Source: Trogon surrucura
Lineage: Eukaryota > Chordata > Aves > Trogoniformes > Trogonidae
DNA length: 64,000 nt
Direction: 5' to 3'
Assembly (NCBI GenBank): GCA_020746105.1
Contig: CM036618.1
Location: 112,289,308 to 112,353,307 of the forward strand
Below, in pieces: positions 32,378-45,702 of the stretch. The notes under the pieces are model-generated. The model was not told the DNA's origin and searched no databases. It saw only the letters and a list, made by a program, of their open reading frames with translations. Position numbers and translations under genes: made by a program. Every line of letters begins with the position of its first letter. Position 1 is the first letter of the stretch.

Positions 32378-35300
32378 ACATTCATTCTTCTCTCTGTGGC
32401 TGTCTTGCTCCCATTTAGGTGCAAAAGGACTGCTGGTACTAAGTACCAAAAGTCCTGTCTATTGTTATATTAATGACTGTGTGATCTCTTCTTCTCTGGT
32501 CAAATAGAGTGTTCTTCTGTCTCAGACTTTGATTATTGTGCTATAATTTCCCCGTAGGTGTCAGTGATCTGACAGTGTGCATTCAAATTACAATTCACTT
32601 TCTTTTGAGTGAAAAAAATATAAATCTTGATGCACACATAAAATATTCATGTCACAATCTCTGCAAAAGTAATTGTGTCCTTAAAGTTCAGGCATCGCCT
32701 CACCCCTGGGGGTTGTATATACCAGTTTAGATGGTGTACGCTGTTTTCAGCCACCACTGTGGATTAAGCACAACTGCTGGTTTGATTTCTAAGCACTGTC
32801 ACTGTGTCCTGTATGAATATATATCAGCAATGTAAATTGTCTGAAAAGCTGGTATAGCTGATCTCATTAGATGAAAGGGCTTTTTTTTTTCATTAAAGGA
32901 ACAATAGAAAATTTACATGTCTAGAAAGATTTCTTGAGAGCTGTCAGGTAATCAGCACACTCACAAGGAAGCTGGTGCATAGTCATTCTTCTGGGAAAAT
33001 CACTCCTTTGAAATCTAATTTACCTATATAGCTCAGTATGGAAACCTTCATTGCTGCCTGCAACCAGCAAGTCACAAGCAACATAATCCAACTCCACCAA
33101 ATTCAGCAGTGGTGATCTCCAGACCTCACTGGAATTTCTATCATGTCTGAGATGGACCAGGTATGCCTGGTGGGTTAGACGGCACCTATTTAGGAGGGTA
33201 TGTGTGGTCTTCTCCATCTAAATCATGTGCAGAAGTTGGCTTCACTTCTAAGGACCATGGATGGATCTGAGCACTTGGATATGATTGGCAGGGCTACCAT
33301 CGCCCGCACCAGCCAAGAGAGGACCACACATGTGATACTTAGCGCTGCCACAAGAAGATGTTTTTGGTTTGTCAGCCTGTCAGTGGTGCAGTGTCTCCAA
33401 AAACTCACTTTCCCCATGGCTAGTAGATCTACCTAAATATGAAAATGTTGCCTTTGCTTACATTTGCAAAATCTCTCCAGTATTGCCTTAGCACAGTCTG
33501 GGACATTTTGCTCTCTGTCCTTTACCCATCATCTCTATGTTTCACTGCGTGTCAGTGGCTGGAGATGGTCTGGATGGTTAATATTTAAATTCAGTCCGTG
33601 CAGCCTTTCACTTCACTGATGCAAATAATCCTGACCCACTGCCCCAAAACCTTTGGCTCAAGCCCATAAATGCTGCATTTCACTGAGATATGCTTCTCTC
33701 TCACAGGTAACACCCACAAATATGAAGAAGGAGCATGCTGCAACTCTGTTTAAAACATTAAAATGAGTATTAAAAAGTATTGACACAATTAGACCCCAGA
33801 GGGGTTTTACTCTACCGACTCCTGTATACAGGTGCCTTTAATTCATGTCTCTGGTTTCTAACCAATTCCTTATCCATCTCAATAATGTATTATCTCTCCC
33901 ATATTTAGAGAACTTTTACAATAATCTATCAGGGGAAACTTTGTCACATAACTTTCTACAAATCCAGACATATTAGATCTATTAATTTAATTTAATAGCT
34001 GCTCCACATTGTGAAAGCAACCACTTTCTTTTCCTGTAATGGTGAGAAAAAGAAATGCTTCAAGTCATTACATTAGCCTCACTCTGCTCAGATTATATGA
34101 TGTGACTGCTTCAAAGAACATCTTTTAATAAAAACTACCAATTTGCACTTGCAGAAAAACTGTGCTTTGCTGGTTGGTGTCCTTACCTCCTACCATGCAC
34201 ATTCCCATTGAAGCTGCAAGTCCATCACCTTAAATAGCAACTTAACACCAAAAAGAAAAAAATGGTGAAGAAAAATACCACTATCTCCACCTTATTCTGC
34301 ATGCCAGAGAGCTCAAATTGAGGCAGCTCATGGATCCCTCCTGTCTTTTTTTTCTTACAGTACAACCTCGGCAGAAAAAATCTCTTATTTTATTATAAAA
34401 CCAGTATATTTTGGACCTCTGCAGCTGCAGAGGGAAGTTTTAACATGTTATCAATATGTTTTCAAAACTCAAAATATGAAATAAATTTAACTCCAAGTTA
34501 ATTTTATTTCTTAAAACCCAGGACTCATATTTAATCAGCTGAGCAGTGGTATTTTTCATCAAACAGGAACAACAGTTGAGATGGTTTGTTTTCAAAGAAC
34601 AACTAACCTGTCCTTGAGGAACAGGATTTGCGTTGGATGAATATTTGGTTGGTGTTGATTAAAAGGATAGTATCTTGCATTTTTATATAAAAAAAAAAGC
34701 CGTTCATCTTGTGAAACTGAAGTTAGCAAGAGTCAGTATTGCCAGCAACTGAGAACTGAAAATAACATCAAGCCTTGTAATACTGTTAAGAAGCCTTGAT
34801 ACATATCACATTGAAAAATATCTTAATTCTTGTTCTCTGTTTAAAGTGAGAAGACTCAAGGATGGAGCAGCTCCTCTTTCATCTTGAAAAGCCTGCCACA
34901 CACTTCTTGTATCACACACTTGGAATTGTTGACTACTGCTAATCCAGATTTTAAAGGGGAGTTTTTGCCCTGAAGAAGTTGGTACAGTGATTCAAATTTC
35001 AAAGAGATCAGAGCAAACACTGTTTTCTTCTTTGGTTAACTTTGCATAAAATGTTAAGATGTGTCAGTTTAATTTCTGATAAATGAAAGCAGCTGATGTT
35101 TGAAAATGTACTGTGGAAATGGCTGGCTGGCTGTTCACATGCAGGGTGAGAATCAGCTATCAAGCTTGAAGGCATTTTAATGACACTTATGTTTTAATGC
35201 TGACTGTTAAATGAAAACGAAGTTTTGATTTTTAATGTGGAATATGGAAGTGCTCCTAGTGGTTTGGCTAGGACTTCTTGTTATATCTCATAAATTCACA

Positions 35301-36024
35301 CATTCAGATTAAGCTATGAAAAATGAACTATTAGGCCATATTCATATTTTACATAGTAAATCCACCTGAAGTCAGTGGACTAAGATGAGGTATAACTTTG
35401 ACCCAACAGCTATATTTATTATCGTCAAGTCTAGCTTTAGAGACCTGATCTTTTCTGTTAGCTGTTCCTTTTATTCTGACAAAGAATTATAGATAGGGTT
35501 TCATATTTCTAAAAAAATATACTGTTATAGTAAATTAATATCTGATCTTTTCCTATTATTAATATTGAATGATCTCTCAGAAACTATTCATAGTTGTTTA
35601 TGATAGTGCATAATTGTTTGAAATTATATTGATGTGTTTTATTAGAAGCCCACACTCTACAGAAGATTTCTCCCTCTATTTCAAAGAACAATTTCTAGGT
35701 TTTAAAGGAACATTGTTGGCACCTTTCTTTGCCTTTAAAAGTTGAAGAACTTTTAGGCTACCACATTACCTTTGAATAAATTTTAATGGTTCTCTGTCAT
35801 CATTCCTTTCCTTCCAACAGGTTGAATGGTGTTTTATAAAAGTATATGTTATTAACTATTCAACAGCAGCCTGGGAGATCAGCTAAATGTCATATGAGCA
35901 GACTTTCTCCTTGAGCCTATGTTGCTTTGCCTTGAGCCATGAATGGAAGCAAAATAGAAAACTCAGGTCAAAAAGAAGTAGCATTTGAAAAGGGAGTTAT
36001 GTTCCACTCCTGGTCTGTGATTGA

Positions 36025-36110
36025 TGAAAGCCAAGTACTTTTCCCAAATTAAGTCTTCATGCTATAGTTTTCTTTACTATAAAACAGGAACATAACCCTT
36101 CCTTTAACTG
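36025..36110 (+). repeat. Possible MIR SINE remnant
   Basis: CTGTGATTGATG, CAAGTACTTTTCCCAAATTA and TTCTTTACTATAAAACAGGA, ACATAACCC follow the MIR order (…tgtgaccttgggcaagtc … tcatctgtaaaatgggg). The evidence is weak. Confidence 0.35.
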
Positions 36111-37259
36111 CCTTCTGCCTTCCACGTCCTTGTTAGAGTATTAATTCCTAGGATGCATCTCAGACTGTATTGCCAGAGGAAAATAAAGGTCTTGATCTTA
36201 ATCAGAGCATCCACCTGGTACCTGAAATGAAACTAATGAATGCTGCATCAAAGTGAAAATTCTTGGACATTTTTCTTTTTTTTTTTTAAAAAAGGTGTTC
36301 AGGTCAAGTTCAAGATCATTCTTATTTTAGCTGAATGACTGTGCTTGGTTTTTAGTTCAAGTTATGTCTGAAAAATATTTAGCAATGTAGTTTTTAATGT
36401 TGCTCACCAGGGCATTCTAGGATCGTTACGAGGCTGAATCTGTCCTAAATTCCAGAAAATAAAAGAAAGGTTTTTTTAAGTAAATGCTCTTCTTTCTTAC
36501 AGGATGCTATGTTCAGGAGAAAAGAATACTTCTCAGCTGTGTGTCTTTCATCTGATTGTTCCAACTTCAAGCCTAGCAGGCACAGTCTTTTCTTCATTTA
36601 ATAGGCCAATCTCAATATACTGTAAATAAAACAAACATAATCTTAGTTTAGTGTGAAGTATATATTTGAATTTTAGGTTAACCTATGAGGACATCACTTA
36701 TGATTTATATGTAGCTCACAATCTGAAAGTTTAAAACTTAAAAAACTGAAGTAACTTTATTCTGTTTTTTTTTTTTCATTTTTACTCTTTCGTTAATTGG
36801 GAAAGGAAAGTAAGCAAGAGGTAACCGATCTAGCAAAGAGAAGACTTATGGGTTTGGGGTATCAGGAAAAGATGCTGTCCTTTTTGCCACTTACCATTTC
36901 TGGTCACTGAGGTTTTAAAAGTGCATACAAGCCTCCATTATAAATCAAAGTTCTCGCCTTGTGATTAAACATTAACATGAATGCAATCTGTTTGTAAGAC
37001 CAAATTTCTCAGGCTGCAAGTATATGTGGCTCTGTATCACTTCCAGGAAAGGAGAGAGTTTTTCTTAACAGCTACTCTTCGACATGAAAATTGGGATGCT
37101 GGTCTTTGTGTTTAGTGAATAGAGTACTAGTGTGATTGATTCAGAGCACCCAGGCTGGATCTTATTCTGAATCACTTCCTGCAGAAGACACACTTTAGAC
37201 ACTAAATAAACAGAAAAGCTATTATGGACAGGCTGGTAAAATATGTAACTAAGTTAAGT

Positions 37260-37350
37260 GCCCAGTAAAATAATCTTCTTCTGTAAAGAATAAATCTTCT
37301 TTATAAATAATAATATAAATAAGTAATAAATAATAATATAAATAAATAAT
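37260..37350. repeat. AT-rich low-complexity (ATAAATAAT) tract
   Basis: Repeated ATAAAT and AATAAT units, bracketed by two CTTCTT blocks. Confidence 0.8.
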
Positions 37351-37779
37351 CATCTTCTTCAGCATAAACCAACCGGTGTTGCCTGAAATTGAATCCTCAG
37401 AGGAAATGTCGAGTGCTCTCAGATATCAGTGTTGAATCAAAGTATAAACTAGCTAAAGAAAATGCAACTGCTTTGTTCAAAAATACATGTATGAGAAATA
37501 TTTTTTTAGATAAAATAAGAAACAACTTAAATGAGGGATGGACAGGAGCCATGACAGAACTAAATTCTTAGTACATTTTGACCCATAGCACAGGAGTCAC
37601 AGTGTAGATTTTCCCTCAAGTTTTCCTCTAAAAGAAAAAAAAAAAACAACAATTTTTGAAAAAGCCCCAAAAGTTTATTTTAATCTTAAAATCTAAAGAT
37701 TCCAGGAAATCCTGTGCTTGTTCAGCTGTATGGGTCAGCTATTCCACTAGTCATATCTTTTGTAATAGGCAATACACAA

Positions 37780-37880
37780 TGCATCAGAGGGAGAGTAAAG
37801 TAAATGACTTGCCCACAGGGATTTTTTTTTTCCAACAGCCAGAATTAGGGAGCTAGGTTGTGTCTGAGGGCTTCACGTTT
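37780..37880 (-). repeat. Possible MIR SINE remnant
   Basis: AAGTAAATGACTTGCCCACA and AACAGCCAGAATTAGGGAGC resemble the reversed MIR core ('taagtgacttgcccaaggtcacacagc … gggattcgaaccc'). Confidence 0.4.
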
Positions 37881-38531
37881 ACAGCCTGTAGAAATAGTTT
37901 ATCTTCTGCTTCATTCTCTTATAACTCTATACTTCTTCTGGGACCAGAATCAATACAAAGTAGTATGAGAGCCTGCAACTAGGCTGACTGTATAAAGTTT
38001 AAGTACTAATAAATTAAGCAAAACCTCTTCAGATTTCCAGATTAATTAATTGACAGGAAAGCACAAGAGAAGCACAAGCTCACTCACATTTGATCTCTGA
38101 AACAAAAGTCGGCATCCTTTTTCCTACATCTACCCATGCTCTACTGTGCATCACCAATGCAAGCAACAAAAAGCAGCATACCGACATTTCTTCTCCATCT
38201 ATCTGCAGCAGTGAAATCATGTTCTTCTCAAGTGCTTTTAAAGTCATATTTTTAGCAGACACTTTCCTTTTGGAGTAATTCTGTTAGGAGTGTATCAAGG
38301 GTGCCATGATAGCAGAACTTAGCTATTTTACTAAATGTCGGTAACATACCACCAGCAGCTATGGCAGCAGGAGGAGAGCCCTTTGTCTGATCCTGAAAGC
38401 TGGGGACTGTTTTGACAGAACAAGATAAAAAGTGAAGGAAAACACTATACATGTTTTTATTTCTCCTCTTTCTCTTCTTAATGCTCTTAGAATTAAATGA
38501 CAGCTTCATTTTATTTTAATTTAATAAAAAT

Positions 38532-38932
38532 GAACAGATGAAGGGAGTTGGGTTTGTTCAGTCTGGAGAAAAGAAAGCTCCGAGAAGACCTTACTGTGGC
38601 CTTCCAGTATCTTAAGGGGGCTTTTTAGGGACTTTTTAGGATGTCAGGCAGTGGTAGGACCAGAGGGAATGGATTAAAACTACAGATGGATTGATTCAGA
38701 TTGGACATTAGGAAGAAGTTCTTCACCATGAGGGTGGTGAGATACTGGCACAGTTTGCCCAGAGAGGTGGTGGAAGCCCCATCCCTGGAGATTTTAAGGC
38801 CAGGCTGGATGGGGCTCTGGGCAACCTGGTCTAGTGGTGGATGTCCCTGCCTGTGACAGGGGAGCTGGAACTAGATGATCTTTAAGGTCCCTTCCAACCC
38901 TGACAATTCTACGATTCTGTGATTCTAAGGCA
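38532..38932 (+). mobile_element. CR1 LINE 3' end, older subfamily
   Basis: Plus-strand CR1 with TGGGTTTGTTCAGTCTGGAG, GGACATTAGGAAGAAGTTCT, GCCCAGAGAGGTGGTGGAAG and the tail TTCTACGATTCTGTGATTCT. A small internal duplication of CTTTTTAGG lies near 38620. There is no intact frame. Confidence 0.9.
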
Positions 38933-41900
38933 AAGAAAATACCTTGTTTTTTGGGGTAGATTTTCAGAGGTGTGAAGACAGAACTAAATTATCTAGCAAA
39001 TAGGGATTTTTAACACTTGCATATTGATTTAAGTCAACAGGCACATTTGCTGAATTATTTGCATTCAAGAGAGCTCATACCCAGCAACATCAGCCAGCCT
39101 CCACAGACATGCACACACATGCAAACACATGAAGAGCTTAAGGTAGAATAAAAGTCCCTGCAAAGATGGTACTAGGACTTGGCTTCACACAAAAATTTAC
39201 CTCTTACAAAGATGCTGTCCTCCTAATCAACTGTCATCAGTTTGCACTATGTTGTGACAGCTGAGCTTTATTATCCATCCTCCCATGGGTGCAAGATTTC
39301 AAACATCCCCTACTTAGGTCTCCTGTACAAATAAATCTACAGAATGCAGTCCCACATTAGCACGTAGATCCTTTACCACTATGGAAAAGTACATTGAGAA
39401 AGCCATAAAGAATTTCACATAACAAGCAAATATAGTACAAGGGAAGCTTCAGAATGAACTGCCACAGCTCGGAATGTGGAAAATCTTATCTGCTGCCCCT
39501 GCCTATTTAGCCACCTTGTCTATCAAGTCTAAAAGGGGAAAAAAAAAGCAAGCAGAGAAAAAAAACCTGCTAGATCCTATCCTGGAGCTCTTACATTTCT
39601 GTAAGTATATACATATTTTGCACTGCTTTCTAAACAAAATAAATTACAGTTCATCATGAACCAGAACTACTGCTAAGAAAGCAGAACATTGATATAAAAA
39701 AGACAAAAATTCTAATTCACTCCTGTATGTGAACCTAAGGAAAGCATTTCTGATGTAGAAACACTATTCAAACAAATTGTCTGACCTTGCATGACAGAAG
39801 ATGTGTGAAGAAAAATAATTTTAAACTCCTTGACTAAGCCAATGAATCTGCTGTCCTGCTCTTCTGTGACTTTGGAAATACACTTACAGCCAGACAAAAC
39901 CAAAATATTCATAATCTAGGAATCCTTTAATGGTAACACATTTATTTTGCTAGCACAGACACAGAAATCCATTTGACATCCTGTCAAGAATGGAAGAAAG
40001 ATAACCTCTCTGTCTTTAGTTCACCAAATTCTAGAACAACAAGGTCTTTGTGGGACTCAGCACTTAAGCTTACCACAAAGAGCAATTCACATTTCTCATT
40101 TATTCATGTCCTTCTCCAGTATGCCTTCGAAAAAAAGAACAAACATATTTGTTGCTAAGGAAGGCCATACAAATATTTAAAGCTCTATTTGGATTAAGAT
40201 TTTGCACATGAATGTAAAATGAAGTATTTTTTTTTCTCTTTCAGCAGCTGAGTCCTGAAGAACATCGGTAAGTGAGTAACAGTTAACTTAAGAATATGCA
40301 CTGCAGCACTTAATGGAGAGAGAAAGGAAAGCTACCAGGACAGCCGACATTCACTCTGCACTGATTTAGATGTCCCAGATTTCTGCACTGATGCAGCAAG
40401 AAAGCTTGCTCCTGGTTTCAGGTTGGTTAATAGAAAACGATTATTTAGATTACAGTTCCAGTAGAGATCTCACTCCTAACTAAAGTCCTATTGTGCTGAG
40501 CATTGTAATACGCTATGGAGTTCCTGTTCCTGAAAACTTGCTACAACAGGGTACTGAGGTATTACACAAATCACTGCAAATCACATAGCACAGCTGATGC
40601 AGGCTCCAGTTCTCTAGTCACAGTTCAGGGTCCCATCCAACAGGCTACTCAGGCTTGTGCACAGGTTTGGGATTCTTGCGGGTTTTAGCTCGTCTAGTCT
40701 TTTAGGATTTTTTCCAAAGGCTGAGCTCATGCTTATTAAAAGTTTAAAAGAAGGGTGTTCATGTGAGCTGAACAATGAACTGGTTGGTCAGTGTACCAAG
40801 GCAAGATTTGTTCCTATGTGAGAAGAAGTTACCCATACAGATCCAATTATATAAGTCATGGTTATTAAACAGCTACTGAGTTTGGATGTACAAGAGTGTG
40901 TTACTGCAATAAACCCCTCCATCATTTCCTTTTCATAACCTTCAGCAACACTTGGCTGTTCCTGCAGCTTAGAGGTACTCAGGAAGTAGTACTAGTTAGA
41001 AATAGATTCACTGTTGCAATTTACAGATTAAAAACCCCACACATATTCTGCAGCAATGAGGAAACAATTTTTTGTCACTATATGTCCCATACAAGAGAAG
41101 AAAATTAGCTGATCTGATAGAAAGAGGCAAAATTTAAGCTTATGAGTTTAGAGCAAATGTCATGAATCAAGAGAAAACTGAATTCAACGAATAATTTAGT
41201 GTATGCCTGCACTGTCATTTCAGTCCATGTGGCAGGTACATCCCCTTAGTCTGAGATGTCTCCCCTCACAGCGGTTGCTGGCAGATTTCAGAGTAACTGC
41301 TGGAAGTTTCTGGCTAGTTTGGGTCTAGCCCACCAGCCTAGGGTTACACCCAGAATTTGGCTGATAGCCAGTGGGAGGCTGAGATGGCTTTGATTGACCA
41401 CAGCTCAGATTCAACTGAGCTTTAAAATGGGGTCCTGCTGGGGGCACATTTGAGCCGTCCCATCGGAACAGCAGGTTCTGCAGCCGGGACACAGCCTCCC
41501 CCTTGCTTTGGGACGCAGGCCAAGGTGACTCCTCGAGGTTGAGAGTCCTCATCTTTGTACAGGTGAGTGTATTTATGATCTGGATCACTATTCTTTGTTC
41601 AGGGTTCGGTGTAGTGCAGTAGCTGCTCTTCTCAGCCGATACCAAAACTTGTAAACTTGGGGGAGTGTTCATGTCTTAAATAAATTCAATTTAATTATGC
41701 GTGTGGATTTGACTGAGAATGGGTGCACTCCTCAACAGTCCACTCATCTTGTCCCCTGCCCATATTTCTCACTTGCCTCTTCAGTCCCTGCTCTCACTGA
41801 GAGTGAATCCCTGCCCCAGGCAGTACGGCTGATGACCTTCTGCTCCCAGCAACACTAACCTTGAACAGTACAAATACAAGCCAGTTCCTTTAACTGACTT

Positions 41901-42410
41901 TAGCACCAGAATTTTGTTTGATGTCACTAACTAACATGGCATAGCCATAACCATACAGAGACTTCACTAAAAGATAGTGCAAATGCCTCTTTAGATAATG
42001 GTTTCACAATAATCAATCCCCTAAAGCATGTAAAAAATATGGCTTTTATTTTAAATGGAGAATAATTTACAAGAAAGCTCTCTGTGAAATGGAAAATGCA
42101 ATGAAAATAGCTAAGGAGCTGATGGAATGTGTACTGTCCTCCTAAGGCCATGTCCTTAGTTGATATGAACAGCTTTATGCTAAGATAGACTCTGACAACA
42201 CTTAGCTCCAGAAAAGGACTGCACTGTTCTAACACTGAGAATAGCTTTTTGGGGCATTGCTGCCCTAATTCACCTTCATCTCCAAGGTAGTCCTCAAAGC
42301 TTTTTTTTTTTTTTTTTAATACAAGGATATTGAGAAAAAAATGTACAAGGTATTATACATGGCAGGGGCAAGGGGGACATCAGTGGTAATGTGCCAGTGC
42401 CATGGTCTAC
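38933..42410. other. Intergenic, nothing recognised
   Basis: AT-rich with no repeat or exon recognised. A 17-base T run sits at 42301-42317. Confidence 0.5.
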
Positions 42411-42597
42411 GGAATTACAGAATGTTTGGGATTGGAAAGGACCTCGAAAGATCATTTAACCTCCCTGCTGGAGCAGGATCACCCAGAAAAGGTCACACAG
42501 GAACGCATCCAGGCGGGTTTTGAAAGTTCCTGGAGAGGAAGACTCCACAACATCCCTGGGCAACCTGTGCTAGTGCTCTGTCACTCTCACAGTAATT
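42411..42597 (-). mobile_element. CR1 LINE, short 3' end
   Basis: Reverse CR1: ATTACAGAATGTTTGGGATT, GGAAAGGACCTCGAAAGATC, GTCACACAGGAACGCATCCA and GGGCAACCTGTGCTAGTGCT. About 190 bp is retained. It is close to the young subfamily but more mutated. Confidence 0.88.
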
Positions 42598-43554
42598 AAG
42601 ACTAGGTTGCTTTCTGCTTACATATGTAGGAGCTCTAGTGTTGGCAAAAAGTACAATTGTGTGATTACAGCAGAGGACTTAAGTGATTACAGTATGTCAG
42701 TCTCACTGACAGTATGTTTCAATAGTTAAGAGAATCCCAGACCACAAAATTTCCTCAGAAAGAGCTGCAGCCAACTAATACCATCATCACTGGTGTCTTC
42801 TGAGAACGTCTTCATTTACATATTTATTCCATTATGGTAGCAGACTGCAGAAACTACTTATTGTAGCATCACAGAGGAATGCTTCACTATCATTTCTGAA
42901 TCTATTTTCTAACTTTTTTAATCCATGTAGTAAGGGTGAAGTAAAGCCAATGCTGATATGTTTTCACTGTAGTACATATAAATTGTTTATCAGATAACTA
43001 CTCACAACTAGATGTTACATGTGAATCTAGCCAGCACAAATCACCGAGATTGAATTCAGCAAGAACAGCAGTACCATGCCAAGGAAAGTTCTCACTTTTC
43101 ACTGCATGGCGGAGAACTACGGTTAATATAGCAAGAAGTCGTGAAGTGAAACAGATGGAAGAAACATTCTGAGTGTTAGGGAAGGAAGCCAGAGCAGTAA
43201 GTAGTAAAGGGAGATGACTTGTTTTCCATGAACAGTCAGCATTCTGGTCAGATTTCTGGGTCACATTTTATAAATATTCATTTTCCAAGCCTATCTTTTT
43301 TTGTTATTAAGCCAACATTGCAGTCTATAGACCATATAGTTTGTAGTCTCAAAGGGGTCAGTTCAGAGAATGGTTGTTCATCACTTGCCTGGTTAAACGA
43401 AAACTTGAATTTTAAAAAAAATAATAGTGTTGGTCTTTTAAAACAAGAGAACAAAGCCTAATAAGCCTACAAGAAAGATAGCTGTGATTTGACCTACAGA
43501 GTTGCAGAAAGGGTGAACCAGGTGAAGGGCGTATAGTCCTGTTAGTCTCTGTGC
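42598..43554. other. Intergenic, nothing recognised
   Basis: No repeat, exon or RNA gene seen. Confidence 0.5.
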
Positions 43555-43665
43555 CGAGAATGTGTGTTGCCTGACCTAGTCGAGAGGTGGCGTCCCTGCT
43601 CACAACAGGGAGGTCGGATTAAAATGATCTCTGAGGTCCCTTCCAGCCCAGGCCATTCTATGATG
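43555..43665 (+). mobile_element. CR1 LINE, last 110 bp
   Basis: Plus-strand CR1 end: GTGGCGTCCCTGCTCACAAC, AGGGAGGTCGGATTAAAATG, ATCTCTGAGGTCCCTTCCAG and CCATTCTATGATG. Confidence 0.85.
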
Positions 43666-44659
43666 CGACTCTTAATGTGGCTAGCAAGAGGCTGGAATAA
43701 TCAGAGGCTGATCATTCACTGTTATCTATCCACAACATTCAGGACTCCTATTGCATTATAGCTATAATATATGGCCGCAGTAACAATAACTTTAGCACAA
43801 TGATGATATGGTTCTGTGCACATTAACCAAAGGAGAATCATCTCTTCTCATTCTCCAGTAGGTGAGCAAGCCTTTAGTGTTGTTTATCCAGATTATAAAG
43901 TCAGCACAGGTTGGTGTAATGGTATTGAAGCTTGAGAAAAGGAACATCAGAAGTATCTGCAACAGTGTCGCATTATGTTGTATAATAGTTAAAAAATATT
44001 ATAAAACTTTTCATAAGCCCCAAATTAATCAACAGTAAAGAATGTCTGCTGCTGTTCGACATCACCACTTGTGAGTTTTCAGATACCTGATAGCATATTT
44101 TTAAACTATTTTATCTCCATTGAGCCTACCACTTTTACCTTTTGTGGCTACCTACCTGAATTATAGCCAAGAAAATTCAGTCAAATTAGCAAAGGATTAT
44201 AAATTATTTGAATAATTGGGGTTTTTAGCAACAAACTCTTAGAAATTTAATTTGAAACACCTTATCCATAACCACTGCAAAGTCTCTCTCAAATAATATC
44301 TGGATATAATGACATCAAGAATCAAGAAGAAATATGTTGCTAGGACCTGATAGTGAAAAACCTTTAAAGAAATGCTTTATTGGAGTGGAGAAAAATCCTT
44401 GTATTTGATGTGGTGGAGGTGATGCAACGTTTAAATCTGTCCATGTAAGAACATGAGGAACCCCAGGAAATGGGTTTCTGAGCCTGACCATAAGCTTTTA
44501 CAGTCCTGCTAATCCAGGGACTTCAGTATTTCTCCAGCTTCCCTCAAAAAATAACTAAGAATTTTTCCACTGATTCAGACGAGCATGTGAACAGACTAGT
44601 GACAAGCATATGCTTTCACTTGGAGGGAGCACCTTACTGAGGGGCGGCTCTGTCTGGTC
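43666..44659. other. Intergenic, nothing recognised
   Basis: AT-rich with no recognisable feature. Confidence 0.5.
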
Positions 44660-45702
44660 AAGAAGCCAAAGAGTTGTGGTCAATGGGGCGGAGTCTGGTT
44701 GGAGACCTGTATCCAGTGGAGTCCCTCAAGGGTCGGTACTGGGACCAGTATTGTTCAATATATTCATCGATGACTTGGATGAGGGACTAGAGAGTACTAT
44801 CAGCAAGTTTGCTGATGACACCAAGCTGGGAGGAGTGGCTGACACACCAGCAGGCTGTGCTGCCATCCAGCGAGACCTGGACAGGCTGGAGAGTTGGGCG
44901 GGGAAAAATTTAATGAAATATAACAAGGGTAAGTGTAGAGTCTTGCATCTGGGTAGGAACAACCCCAGGTTCCAGTATAAGTTGGGGAATGACTTATTAG
45001 AGAGTAGTGTAGGGGAAAGGGACCTGGGAGTCTTGGTGGACAGCAGGATGACCATGAGCCAGCAGTGTGCCCTTGTGGCCAGGAAGGCCAATGGCATCCT
45101 GGGGTGTATTAGAAGGGGGGTGGTTAGTAGGTCAAGAGAGGTTCTCCTTCCCCTCTACTCTGCCCTGGTGAGACCCCATCTGGAATATTGTGTCCAGTTC
45201 TGGGCCCCTCAGTTCAAGAAAGACAGGGAACTGCTGGAGAGAGTCCAGCACAGGGCAACTAGGATGATTAAGGGAGTGGAGCATCTCCCTTATGAGAAAA
45301 GACTGAAGGAGCTGGGGCTCTTTAGTTTGGAGAAGAGGAGGCTGAGGGGTGACCTCATTAATGTTTACAAATATATCAAGGGTGGGTGTCACGAGAATGG
45401 AGCCAGGCTCTTCTTGGTGACAACCACTGATAGGACAAGGGGTAATGGGCTGAAACTGGAACATAAGAGGTTCCGCTTAAACTTGAGAAGAAACTTCTTC
45501 TCAGTGAGGGTGACGGAGCCCTGGAACAGGCTGCCCAGAGAGGTTGTGGAGTCTCCTTCTCTGGAGACATTCAAGACCTGCCTGGACACGTTCCTGTGTG
45601 GCATAGTCTAGGCATTCCTGCTCTGGCAGGGGGATTGGACTTGATGATCTTTCGAGGTCCCTTCCAATCCCTAACATTCTATGATTCTATGATTCTATGA
45701 CT
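44660..45702 (+). mobile_element. Young CR1 LINE, 5'-truncated
   Basis: The element starts inside the RT region (near CCAAAGAGTTGTGGTCAATG) and runs to a tail of three ATTCTATG units (45678-45702). Its frame is intact to the stop, and it is nearly identical over about 620 bp to the reversed copy at 21747-22362. It lacks the endonuclease and the first part of the RT, so it cannot move by itself. No target duplication was found. Confidence 0.94.
44667..45611 (+). pseudogene. CR1 ORF2 C-terminal part, open but 5'-truncated
   Basis: Within an open frame that extends upstream to 44610, the CR1-derived part reads [40 protein letters not shown] and then [12 protein letters not shown], the FADD catalytic block of the reverse transcriptase. 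Next come [20 protein letters not shown] (thumb) and the C-terminal domain with [20 protein letters not shown] and [20 protein letters not shown]. It ends at a TAG near 45611. About 315 codons have survived without a stop, which points to a recent insertion. The first catalytic aspartate and the endonuclease are missing, so no function is expected. Confidence 0.85.

Larger units (their letters stand above)
28441..38531. other. Gene-poor, AT-rich stretch with small repeats
   Basis: No exon is recognised in 10 kb. It contains minor repeats listed separately (30005, 30843, 32353, 36025, 37260 and 37780). The overlapping opposite frames at 33020-33436 are somewhat GC-rich but match nothing I know. 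Confidence 0.5.

Noticed and set aside
33020-33436. Opposing frames that might be an exon or DNA-transposon piece
   Set aside because: I could not match either strand to a family and saw no terminal inverted repeats.
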